The notes under the pieces were generated by a model. That model made no database searches. It was not told where the DNA came from and was given only the letters and a program-made list of their open reading frames with translations. From Nocardia transvalensis (GTDB lineage: Bacteria > Actinomycetota > Actinomycetes > Mycobacteriales > Mycobacteriaceae), in NCBI RefSeq assembly GCF_015477765.1, contig NZ_JADLQQ010000013.1, positions 175,327 through 239,326 on the forward strand: DNA of 64,000 bases, given 5' to 3'. Both the position numbers and the translations under genes were made by a program. How positions within the stretch are numbered: the stretch's first letter is position 1; the number at the start of each line of letters is the position of its first letter. Positions 44,010 to 51,903 of this stretch are shown in pieces.

Positions 44010-44475
44010 TTCTTCTCTCTTGCCGAACCAGTAGAACGGTCGAGCAGTCTCACAGATGCCACCGACATTCCTCGTCAAATCAAGCCCACACAGACCCGTT
44101 CCATCACCCGCCACGCAACTGGCTTGACCAGGCCGAATGATTCAGAACACAAAAGGTCGGCACCGCAAATATCTCCCATCTATAGCCCAATGTTGTTCAG
44201 CTGCTATATATTTCAAGATACGCACGCCGAGAACGAAAGCAGAGGAGCTACTCCGGTCGACTCTTAACTGAGTCAGCTGATGCCCCCAGTATCACGTAGC
44301 CCACATCGTGCAAACTTGATATTCAGTCGGACTCCTCCGCTAGATTGCCGCGGTGAGAATCGCTCGTCCCGCCTCGTTGACAACCGGATCGGAAACTGCC
44401 TAACCCATTCCCACCGTGCTGCATCCGACCACAGTGTGGCCGCGGAGGTATCGAGAAGCAGGTCTCAGAAAACAC
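44010..44475. promoter_or_regulatory. AT-richer divergent region between two nuclease-like genes
   Basis: The stretch around 44150-44270 is clearly less GC-rich than its surroundings (for example GCTATATATTTCAAGATACG near 44204). It separates the divergent DUF2130 and Mrr-like genes. It probably holds both promoters. No gene seen. Confidence 0.4.
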
Positions 44476-45387
44476 ATGGGCGACTTCATCGCCCAGGCTG
44501 ACGCCGACGATTTGCTGGCAGCGTTTCTCTGGGTTGCCGAAGGCCGGATCGCCCGAGAGACCTTGGATCTTCTCGTCGCAGACAGAGAATCGATCCAGAA
44601 GCGCATCGAGGACGCAAGGACGCGCCTCGAGTCTCCAGGACCGTTCGGGTGGAGCTGCGACTACACCCGCCGGGAGATGGCCGACCTGCTGAACTCCTAC
44701 ATCGAACACGGCAACAAGACAATCGAGGCGATTCGTTCCCTCGAGGCCACGGTGACAGCACAAATAGCCGAACTTCAGAACACCTTCGGAAGAGATCCCC
44801 GGCGTAAGTTCACCAGCACCGACGCAGGCATCTTGCCATCCGATGCGATCTGGCAGGCATGGGAAGCGACGTTCCCTTTGGTCGACACCTACAACGCTGC
44901 CGTCGCTCGTGATACGGCAGGGATCGCAGAGCTTCGGAAGGTGGAGGCCCGCCGTCGCGCCTATGTGGAATCCCGGAGAGGGTGGACAGAACGCGACCTC
45001 CAGCGATGCGACCCGGCAGGGTTCGAAAAGCTCACAGCCGACCTTCTTCACCGCGACGGGTTGACCGTTCTGCGGCGCGGCGGTGGGGCCCGTGACCAGG
45101 GCGCCGATGTCATCGCGGTGACGCCGGACGGACGACGCGTCGTGGTTCAGTGCAAGCTACGCCACCGTGGCTCGATCCGGCCCTCCGTCCTCTACGAAGT
45201 CAATGGCACTGCACGCCAAGTCCATAACGCCGACATCCCCGTCGTCGTCACCAACGGCACGTTCTCCGCGAATGCCACCGCATTCGCCGCTGACTACGAG
45301 ATCCACCTGATAGACGATTACGGAGTCCGCCGGTGGGCTATGTGGGGCGAAAGCTTCTACGACATCCTTCAACTCAGTCCGCAGTGA
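44476..45387 (+). CDS. Mrr-like restriction endonuclease
   Basis: This 303-residue protein has an N-terminal helical/coiled-coil region (about 1-180) and a C-terminal Mrr_cat-type domain. LTADLLHRDGLTVLRRGGGA, DQGADVIAVTPDGRRVVVQCK (catalytic Asp and Q-x-K) and NADIPVVVTNGTFS are present. This is the type IV restriction-like fold that often recognises modified DNA. The start is uncertain; a GTG at 44416 would add 20 residues. No methyltransferase or specificity gene is beside it. Confidence 0.85.
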   Translation: MGDFIAQADADDLLAAFLWVAEGRIARETLDLLVADRESIQKRIEDARTRLESPGPFGWSCDYTRREMADLLNSYIEHGNKTIEAIRSLEATVTAQIAELQNTFGRDPRRKFTSTDAGILPSDAIWQAWEATFPLVDTYNAAVARDTAGIAELRKVEARRRAYVESRRGWTERDLQRCDPAGFEKLTADLLHRDGLTVLRRGGGARDQGADVIAVTPDGRRVVVQCKLRHRGSIRPSVLYEVNGTARQVHNADIPVVVTNGTFSANATAFAADYEIHLIDDYGVRRWAMWGESFYDILQLSPQ

Positions 45388-45522
45388 CAGCGATCGTCGC
45401 GAGCGGTAAGCGATCCGTGGGTGGCCCGCAGCAGCGCCGCTATGCCCGCAAGGCGCGCATGTCGAGGCCGCGACGCGGCCGGTCGAAGGATCGACGCACC
45501 AAGGCCAATTCGGGTGTTCTCG

Positions 45523-46098
45523 TCAAGAGCGGATGCGTCGCCACCGGCCGTCGGGCGTTCGCTGATATCCCCAGTCACCTGGGAACTCGCGGTGCTGGTC
45601 GTTGTGGTCCCGCGCAGTGTCGAGTGCGCGTTCAAGCCCGAGTTCCATCTGGTGAAAAGGGCAACCGTCGCAGTAGACGTTCAAGACCCCGACGCTCATA
45701 TCGAACGACGCCACGCCAAGGCTGATGGTGATCGATCCGTACTCGTTTCGCTGTGTATCGAAGTCGACGAGGGGGCGGATATCGACCAGTGGTTGATCTC
45801 CGTAGCGGTGGTGGGTCACACGTGGTTGGGCGAGAAGGTGGCGACCGGTGGCGGTACCGAGACAGGAGATTGAGGGGTAGCTGTGATGTACCCAGACGAG
45901 CCTGTAGTTGGTGTCGGCGCGAACATCGGTGACTGGAGCGAATATCTCAACGTCAGGCCCCCATCCGGCAATGACCAGACTTTCGGGGGTGACCGGAACT
46001 GCGGCGCGTTGCGCGTAAAGGGCCGCAGTATAGGACATACCCGTGCTGCGGGCAGTGCTGCGAGCTGCCCGGGTGGCGGCACTGTTGTTGCGGGTCAT
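45523..46098 (-). CDS. Hypothetical protein
   Basis: This 191-residue protein starts at an ATG with GAGGA 7 nt upstream. It has a beta-rich middle (YRLVWVHHSYPSISCLG, EYGSITISLGVASFDMS) and a CDGCPFH motif near residue 150. No family is recognised. Its 3' end lies close to the convergent Mrr-like gene. Confidence 0.55.
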   Translation of the reverse strand: MTRNNSAATRAARSTARSTGMSYTAALYAQRAAVPVTPESLVIAGWGPDVEIFAPVTDVRADTNYRLVWVHHSYPSISCLGTATGRHLLAQPRVTHHRYGDQPLVDIRPLVDFDTQRNEYGSITISLGVASFDMSVGVLNVYCDGCPFHQMELGLERALDTARDHNDQHREFPGDWGYQRTPDGRWRRIRS

Positions 46099-46301
46099 CG
46101 AACGATCCTCGTTCCGGCGGGTGAAGCCCACGCTCCTCCCCGCCTGACGTGATCCGTTCCGGGCGAGAGGTGCCACAATTCCGCGACGGTCAATGACCCT
46201 TCGGTTGTCGGCATCGTGTCCGGCGTGGGCGGACGACGACTCGAACTCCGGCCGGCGGAATCGGCACGCTTACTTCGATTGGAGTCTAGGAGGCGTTGCG
46301 T

Positions 46302-46373
46302 GTGGACGAGGTCCGACTCGCCGGACGCGGTGGTGCGCTTCAACTGCATTGTGGCCACCGCCCGAAATCGTGA
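46302..46373 (+). CDS. Possible 23-residue ORF with good ribosome-binding site
   Basis: A GTG at 46302 is preceded by AGGAGG (46289-46294) with 7 nt between. The frame encodes MDEVRLAGRGGALQLHCGHR then PKS and a stop. It could be a leader peptide or a chance ORF. The rest of 46099-46429 shows no gene. Confidence 0.25.
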   Translation: MDEVRLAGRGGALQLHCGHRPKS

Positions 46374-46429
46374 GGACCGCAGTTTACTTCACAGTGCTTC
46401 ATCCGGCTTGGAAGTGCCAGCGATGCCCA

Positions 46430-46555
46430 ATGGATCGCGAAGCTGCAGACCGCATCGCGGCTGCGGCCGAGCGCGACCCCGAATCCGACACCGCTCGATC
46501 CGGGGTCGGCGAACGCGCCGATGCAACAGCTACCCACAACGAGGACGACGAGTAG
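46430..46555 (+). CDS. 41-residue protein resembling seed-maturation-like (SMP) proteins
   Basis: The sequence MDREAADRIAAAAERDPESD followed by TARSGVGERADA resembles short actinobacterial proteins of the type xxAAxRIxxAAxxNPxSxxAxSGFxxRAQ, which are related to plant seed-maturation proteins. The ribosome-binding site is weak. Function unknown; hydrophilic and probably disordered. Confidence 0.5.
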   Translation: MDREAADRIAAAAERDPESDTARSGVGERADATATHNEDDE

Positions 46556-46679
46556 CTCCACGCTCATGGTCGGGTGACCCGGGCGCGGGCCACGACCATG
46601 CCCCTCCTCGGCAAAAATCACGCGATTGCCACACCGAGTGCGGCGGCAGATCCGCTCAAGCATTCCGATAGCCATTCGG

Positions 46680-46709
46680 TTGCAGTTGCAATACCGCCTG
46701 GTCTACAAT
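46680..46709 (+). promoter_or_regulatory. Promoter upstream of conserved leader element A
   Basis: TTGCAG (46680-46685) and TACAAT (46704-46709), 18 nt apart, form a sigma-70-type pair. Transcription would start about 7 nt downstream, at the first bases of element A. The equivalent spacing is seen for copy B. Confidence 0.5.
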
Positions 46710-46716
46710 TGCAGCT

Positions 46717-46774
46717 GCGCCCCTGTTCAAGGGGTTTCCCGGTAATCGCTGGCAGCGAATCCGGATGTAGCGCC
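46717..46774 (+). promoter_or_regulatory. Conserved leader element, copy A
   Basis: It reads GCGCCCC, a CCCC/GGGG stem with a 7-nt loop, TTTCCCGG, then ATCGCTGGCAGCGAATCCGG and ATGTAGCGCC. A second hairpin can form around UGGCA (UCGC/GCGA), closed by CCGG pairing with CCGG. Compared with copies B and C the first stem changes on both sides together (CCCC/GGGG versus CCCTC/GAGGG). It lies 154 nt before the ATG at 46929. Confidence 0.65.
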
Positions 46775-46928
46775 GTCGACATAAGCAGTTTTCTTACGAC
46801 GGTTCCCGATCTTGATGACCACGGCCCGTTCGCCGTCACGGATCGGGTCTACCACGCTGCCTCCGGCGGCCCGCCGGCTGATAGTCAGCCTTGCTACGCC
46901 CGTCGGATACCCCTATGAGGTGTTTCCC

Positions 46929-47198
46929 ATGGCGCACGTCCAGCAAGACCCAGCTTCGATCCGCGAACAGCAGATTGCTATGTCTGCGCTCGCTCACACG
47001 GTGCGTGGAGATTTCAAAGCCGTGACGGCTCTGGTCGACATGATCCAGGATCCTGACGAGGGGGTGCGCCCCGCCTTCGTCATCGTTACCTTGCTGGCCG
47101 AGTTCAAGAAGGGCATAGACCAGCACGACGCGGAGGAGCTGGCGCTCTGGTTCTCCCACGAGGCGCAAACCCTCGCCGCCCAGGCCGACCTCACCTGA
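46929..47198 (+). CDS. Small protein with REQQIAM...HTVRGD motif, copy 2
   Basis: This 89-residue helical protein is a paralogue of the protein at 39193 (REQQIAMSALAHTVRGDFKA). The C-terminal half is unlike that paralogue. No known domain recognised. Its leader contains promoter and element A. The recombination-module genes follow 14 nt later. Confidence 0.7.
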   Translation: MAHVQQDPASIREQQIAMSALAHTVRGDFKAVTALVDMIQDPDEGVRPAFVIVTLLAEFKKGIDQHDAEELALWFSHEAQTLAAQADLT

Positions 47199-47212
47199 CC
47201 CGGGGTGCGGTC

Positions 47213-47455
47213 ATGGAATCCACCCAAGGCCGCCCTGGTGGTGGTCGCGGACGAATTCTGCGAATCCACCAGGTCTCGGCCCGTACCGGACACAGCCCGG
47301 ATCGTATCCGCCATCTTCGTGTCAAAGGCCACGAACTCTACGACAGGGCCTGGAAAGCGGGCGATGCCCCAAATTCTCCTCTGCTCTTCGACGAAGCTGA
47401 CGTCGACGAGTGGGTCGCGGGCAAGAAGACACCACTCGAACAGGACAGCGAATGA
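47213..47455 (+). CDS. Small excisionase/MerR-like helix-turn-helix protein
   Basis: This 80-residue protein has RIHQVSARTGHSPDRIRHLR as a candidate helix-turn-helix and LFDEADVDEWVAGKK, the typical ending of AlpA/excisionase-like DNA-binding domains. It overlaps the AbrB-like gene by ATGA and is two genes upstream of a tyrosine recombinase, so it may be a directionality or regulatory factor. Confidence 0.65.
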   Translation: MESTQGRPGGGRGRILRIHQVSARTGHSPDRIRHLRVKGHELYDRAWKAGDAPNSPLLFDEADVDEWVAGKKTPLEQDSE

Positions 47456-47925
47456 GTAGCGACCCGAAAGGCACCGCCTTACCACTGACCTGGTCCGCCA
47501 ATCAATCCGCGGTTCCGGCAGATTCCGATCTGCCGATAAAACTTCCGATGCCGGAGCTAATTGGCGACATCGACGCCCAGGCTGAACAATTCCACTACAG
47601 CGTCGCGTCGGTCAGCCTCAACGGCCGTCTCAGTGACCGCAGGCCAGTCGGAGTCTTGAACTGGAGACCCGAGTCCAGATTGGCAATCGAGGTCGTCGGA
47701 CGAACCATCATCATCAGGGAGGACCAGCACGGCGACTGTCGGCTAACAGATCGAGGCCATCTGCTTCTACCGGCAGGTTGCCGCCATCGCTGCCTGATCA
47801 AACCGGGTGAGCGAGTTCTGGTCGCAGCGTCAGTGCGCCGCAAGCTTCTCCTTGTTTATCCGATGCGGCTTATCGAGCGGGCGTTGTCACCGTTGCATGA
47901 GCAAGCGATGGGTGATGCCCGATGA
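47452..47925 (+). CDS. AbrB/MazE-type domain protein
   Basis: This 157-residue protein has a C-terminal region (about residues 70-140) reading HLLLPAGCRHRCLIKPGERV then LVAASVRRKLLLVYP, the swapped-hairpin AbrB/SpoVT pattern. The N-terminal region is polar. Coupled on both sides (ATGA), it forms a three-gene module with the HTH protein and recombinase; it may regulate the recombinase. Confidence 0.65.
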   Translation: MSSDPKGTALPLTWSANQSAVPADSDLPIKLPMPELIGDIDAQAEQFHYSVASVSLNGRLSDRRPVGVLNWRPESRLAIEVVGRTIIIREDQHGDCRLTDRGHLLLPAGCRHRCLIKPGERVLVAASVRRKLLLVYPMRLIERALSPLHEQAMGDAR

Positions 47926-48935
47926 CAACCGCCACCGAGATCGAGGCCGCCAGGCTGTTGCTTGCGAAACTCGGACTCACGCCGCAGCAACTCGTCGAGG
48001 CCCCACCTGCCAACGTCCCAACCTTTAACACCTACATACCTGCGATCATCGCCACGATGCCGCCGACCACGCTCCGCGTCTACGGCCCGTACCTGCGACG
48101 CATCGAGGAGGCATGGGGTACGCGTGTCATCACCGAGCCAACCTCTACCGAGCTGCGGCAACTCGCCGAACGGACCAAACAACAGGCTATCGTTCGTCGC
48201 AACTCGCGCGGTGGACGTAGCGCAGCCGAGAGTCTCATCGCCGCTGCCCGGTATCTCTACCGGCACGCCGAAGAAGACCGTTTCATCCGCCCCGATGACA
48301 ACCCGGCGCGAAAGGTACCCAAACCCCGCAGGCTGGCCAGCACCAGGCGGGCGATACCCGACCAGCAACTCGCCGAAATCGTGCACGTCGCGGCGACAAC
48401 CGGAAATGACCCGTGCCTGGATGCGATGCTGCTTCGCCTTCATATCGAAACCGCCTGTCGGCGCGCTGGAGCTCTCGCCTTACGGCCAATGGACCTCGAT
48501 CCGCAGCAATGCCTCGTCTACTTGCGCGAGAAGGGCGGAACGGTCCGTTGGCAACCAGTGTCGCGCCCGCTCATGCAAGCCATGCTCCACCACATTGCCG
48601 AACGACACGGTGACAACCCCGTCGAATCCGAACCCTTGTTCCGTCAACACAACGGCCGAGTGGTCACGCACCGCCGCTACGACTCCCTATGGAATCGGAT
48701 CGGTGCCCACCTCGAGTGGGTCCGCCGCCAGCAGATCAGCACCCACTGGCTCCGCCACACGACCCTGACCTGGGTAGAGCGCAACTTCGGCTACGCGGTC
48801 GCCCGCGCCTACGCCGGACACACCGAACCAGACAGCCGTACCGGACAAACAGTCACCTACATTCGCGCCAGCGTCCAAGAAGTCGCCGAGGCGCTGTCCG
48901 CTATGACTGGAATCCCACATCCGCTCGCCGCCTAA
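47922..48935 (+). CDS. Tyrosine recombinase/integrase
   Basis: This 337-residue protein has the first catalytic Arg in HIETACRRAGALAL, the H-x-x-R box in STHWLRHTTLTWVERNFG, the third-box His in RAYAGHTE and the Tyr in TVTYIRAS. It is of XerC/XerD-like size. It could mobilise the surrounding region. No att site or flanking tRNA is visible in the window. Confidence 0.9.
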   Translation: MTTATEIEAARLLLAKLGLTPQQLVEAPPANVPTFNTYIPAIIATMPPTTLRVYGPYLRRIEEAWGTRVITEPTSTELRQLAERTKQQAIVRRNSRGGRSAAESLIAAARYLYRHAEEDRFIRPDDNPARKVPKPRRLASTRRAIPDQQLAEIVHVAATTGNDPCLDAMLLRLHIETACRRAGALALRPMDLDPQQCLVYLREKGGTVRWQPVSRPLMQAMLHHIAERHGDNPVESEPLFRQHNGRVVTHRRYDSLWNRIGAHLEWVRRQQISTHWLRHTTLTWVERNFGYAVARAYAGHTEPDSRTGQTVTYIRASVQEVAEALSAMTGIPHPLAA

Positions 48936-49102
48936 TCGGAGGCAATCACGTCGCAGTGGGACCTGTCCGGAGCCAACCCATGAGTCGTCACCCGGGGCAG
49001 GTGAAACCGAACCGTATAGCTGTGCGGGTTTCACCCAGTCCGACGACTCGACCGCGGCGGCAATCGCGCTCATCGCGGAGTTGGGCGGAGGAAGGCTGTG
49101 GG

Positions 49103-49660
49103 CTATCTGAAGTCCGGGAAGCGGGTCAAGATCTTGGCCGCGGCCATGGCCGACTCGGCGACGGTACGGAAGTCGACGCAGATGTCCGTACTGGCGTGCT
49201 CGTCCAACCAGGGCTCCGACATTTGGACGATTGCGTTCCGCAGCGCTGCGGCCTCGGTCGGGTAGCCGTCGGCGAGCACCACGGCTGCGGCGGCAACGCG
49301 GATATCCAGCGGGGGTTTGAACTGCGGGTCGACGGCAAGGACCGCGGACAGGTGTAGTAGCACCAACCAGAGATCGTCGGGATCGATGACGGCGAGCAAC
49401 TGCTCAGCGACAATCTTCGCGTTCCAGGGCCCCGTCGCCTCGATGACCGCCCGGTTGACGAGGCGTGCGGAGCCCAGCGTCAAGTCCGTAGCCAGAAGAC
49501 TTTCTACGAGGGCCAGGTTGTGCTCTACGCAGGCGGGTGTCCAACTGGGTTCCAAGGTGTGGATCAGAAATACCGCTGGAGCAGTGCATTCAGGCTTCGC
49601 GCATTGCTGAGTGCGGCCGGGCTCGATCAGGGTGGTGAAGACCTCTGGTTGCGGGGACAT
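49103..49660 (-). CDS. CxxxxC...CxxH small protein, paralogue A
   Basis: This 185-residue protein has an N-terminal zinc-finger-like motif, CAKPEC then TPACVEHN, and a helical C-terminal domain. The same layout occurs in the neighbouring gene at 49664-50233, so the two arose by duplication. Function unknown. The ATG at 49660 is 3 nt after the stop of paralogue B. Confidence 0.65.
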   Translation of the reverse strand: MSPQPEVFTTLIEPGRTQQCAKPECTAPAVFLIHTLEPSWTPACVEHNLALVESLLATDLTLGSARLVNRAVIEATGPWNAKIVAEQLLAVIDPDDLWLVLLHLSAVLAVDPQFKPPLDIRVAAAAVVLADGYPTEAAALRNAIVQMSEPWLDEHASTDICVDFRTVAESAMAAAKILTRFPDFR

Positions 49661-49663
49661 GGT

Positions 49664-50233
49664 TCACCGCCTGTCCCGTTGGCGGTAGTAAGCGATAAGC
49701 AACTGCGCGAGATCCGCGCTGTGGGCCAGCGCTTTCAGGTCGGCTACAAGGCTTGACGACCATTCGGAGCCGAACCAGAGATCGGCCGCACGGTCCCCCG
49801 CCTTGGCGATTGCCGCGGCGATCAGAGCGTCGTCGAAGTACCCTCCAAGTTCCTCAACGACGGTTTGGAGGCGCTCTCCGATCGAGTCCTCGCCTCCCTC
49901 GTTGCCGGTGAAGGGCTCGCGTGCGGCGTCTGCGAGGTAGTCGAAAAGGTTCCATTCATCATACGGCTCGATAAGACTGAGGAGTTTTTCGGTGATGACC
50001 TGTGGATCTGCATCCCCTGTCGTGCACTCGTCTATCAGTTCATTCGCCCACGGGGGTGGCCTGTCTTCCAGCGCCGCGGCGACAATCTTCGAATAGTGTT
50101 CGCGGCACGCTGGTGTGCGAAACCCGTCGGAATCGACGAGATCGAAGGCGGCCGACTGCCCGCAGCCCGGCTCCGCACAAGGCGGGGTCTCGTCGTCTGC
50201 CCGACAAGTGTCCACCAGCCTTTGGGTGCTCAC
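49664..50233 (-). CDS. CxxxxC...CxxH small protein, paralogue B
   Basis: This 189-residue protein starts at a GTG at 50233. CAEPGC then TPACREHY match the paralogue downstream. The C-terminal part contains an acidic segment and FDDALIAAAIAKAGDRAADL. No known family recognised. The pair forms one transcription unit. Confidence 0.6.
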   Translation of the reverse strand: MSTQRLVDTCRADDETPPCAEPGCGQSAAFDLVDSDGFRTPACREHYSKIVAAALEDRPPPWANELIDECTTGDADPQVITEKLLSLIEPYDEWNLFDYLADAAREPFTGNEGGEDSIGERLQTVVEELGGYFDDALIAAAIAKAGDRAADLWFGSEWSSSLVADLKALAHSADLAQLLIAYYRQRDRR

Positions 50234-50434
50234 GGCGCCAATATAACCCGCCGCCAGCTGCGCGCCGTGGCGGCGCCACCAGCGAACGCGCCGACGTTGG
50301 AGTGGGGCCATCAGCAGCACCGCTCGCCAGCGGCGGCGAAGCCGCTACGAACCCGCAGCCCCACGTCGCACACGCCCTCGACAACCCGCTCAGGCCGATT
50401 ATTGCCGTCGATCCGGCTTCTGCCCTCCCTTCCA

Positions 50435-50842
50435 TGGTGAGGGCGTTGAGTTGTGTTGTGCCGCGGTCGATCAGCCAGTGGGCGAACATGCGCAGATCGG
50501 CGAACCAGTAGTTGAAGGTGCCGACGCTGGTGCGTTCGGCAGGGCGCGCGCCGTCGGGGCTTCCGGGCGAAGGATGGTCGAGAACGGCCAGGAAGAACAC
50601 TTTGAACGTGGCGCGCAGCTCGGCGGGATAGTGTTCCCAGCGCAGCGGGGAGATGTTGATGTGGGCGTCGGGATGTGCTGGTGGTGCCAGCGGATGTAAG
50701 CGGCGATCGCGTCGTCTTGCTCGCCGTGGCTGCGGTGGTCGGTGCCGTTGAGCGTGAACTAGCGCAGAGCGGCGAACTCGGCTTCGGCGGGTAGCGGCCT
50801 TGCCTGATTTTCAGGCAACCGGCTCAAGCAAGCCCTGAAGGC
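50435..50842 (-). pseudogene. Recombinase/transposase debris
   Basis: Fragments in shifted frames on the minus strand read INISPLRWEHYPAELRATFK then VFFLAVLDHPSP, TFNYWFADLRMFAHWLIDRG and, further upstream, TLNGTDHRSHGEQDDAIAAY then IRWHH. These resemble pieces of a tyrosine recombinase N-terminal domain and the C-terminus of an IS transposase. No intact frame remains. This is mobile-DNA scar between the small paralogues and the peptide operon. Confidence 0.5.
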
Positions 50843-51823
50843 TCACAGTCGCCCGATCAGTGGCGACATTGCGTCATAGCTCTCCGGGATTTTCGCGAAT
50901 CGGCCCATTCGGTGCCGCTCCAGCCTGATGGCTCCGAGATGCAGCACCTGGTACACGGTCGCACGCCAGTCGGCCTGCGGGGTCGGGTGCGCTGCGCCGT
51001 AGGCCGCCCGGAATGCCTCCTGCGCTTCGGGCGGTTTGCTGTTTATCAGAGAAAGTCCCCAGTCTGCTGCGGGATCGCCCCATGAGGCTCGGTCGTGGTC
51101 GAGTACACCGACGATGGTCGGCGCCGGTGAGTCCGCGGCCAACATGACGTTGGATGTCCACAAGTCCCCGTGGAGCAGGCGCGGTTCCTCGATCTCGTCG
51201 AGGACGGCGGCATTCGCCAAGACAGCGGCGGCCGCTGCTTGCAGATCGGCGACGTCGAGTCCGGCGTCCACCAGATCTGCGATGGTGTCCTCGAAGGTCG
51301 CGAGCACCGCCTCGCTCCAGGTGGCGAAACCCGGGCCGGCCACTCGGCCGAACCGTGTGCCGCGGACCTTGTGCACCTGCGCGGTGATTGCGCCGAGCTG
51401 CCGGTAGAAGGATTGCCACGTAGAACGGGGATAGGTTTTGAGCCCCTCAAGTCCCGGCACACCGTCCAGCCGGGTCTGCCACAGATAGTCCCGTCCGCAC
51501 AGCTCCCCGGTCCAGTCGGCGAACAGTGTGCGCGGCATCATCGCAGCGATCGGCGCGAAGTACGGCAAGGCCACGTGTTCGTTGCGCATCAGTGACCGTT
51601 CGAGCCGCGACTGGCGGGCGGCCTCGGGCGCCACTCGCAGGATGGTCACCTGCTCGCGCAGCACCACCTCGTAGGTCGTGTTGTAGAGCCCGCCCCCGAG
51701 CTCGCGCACCGACACCACGTCAGCATCCGTGCCGAAGGCGCGATGGCTCATCGCGAGGATCGTCTCCGCAGCCACCGGCTGCTGGAACGCATCCGGGGGT
51801 CGCTCGATCTGGTGGAACTCCAT
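50843..51823 (-). CDS. Aminoglycoside-phosphotransferase-family kinase
   Basis: This 326-residue protein has the APH/choline-kinase catalytic motif LLHGDLWTSNVM and the metal-binding LDHDRASWGDP. GGGLYNTTYEVVLR forms the nucleotide loop. It is closest in look to fructosamine-kinase-like and APH enzymes. At the end of the peptide operon it may phosphorylate the product or a building block, for tailoring or self-resistance. The ATG at 51823 has AAGGAG 11-12 nt upstream; a GTG at 51835 is too close to it. Confidence 0.82.
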   Translation of the reverse strand: MEFHQIERPPDAFQQPVAAETILAMSHRAFGTDADVVSVRELGGGLYNTTYEVVLREQVTILRVAPEAARQSRLERSLMRNEHVALPYFAPIAAMMPRTLFADWTGELCGRDYLWQTRLDGVPGLEGLKTYPRSTWQSFYRQLGAITAQVHKVRGTRFGRVAGPGFATWSEAVLATFEDTIADLVDAGLDVADLQAAAAAVLANAAVLDEIEEPRLLHGDLWTSNVMLAADSPAPTIVGVLDHDRASWGDPAADWGLSLINSKPPEAQEAFRAAYGAAHPTPQADWRATVYQVLHLGAIRLERHRMGRFAKIPESYDAMSPLIGRL

Positions 51824-51903
51824 CCGGATAACCACTCCTTACATCTCTCAACATCTCTCACCGAACCGCAACTGCGGAGGCCGGATATTGGCGACAACGA
51901 TCC

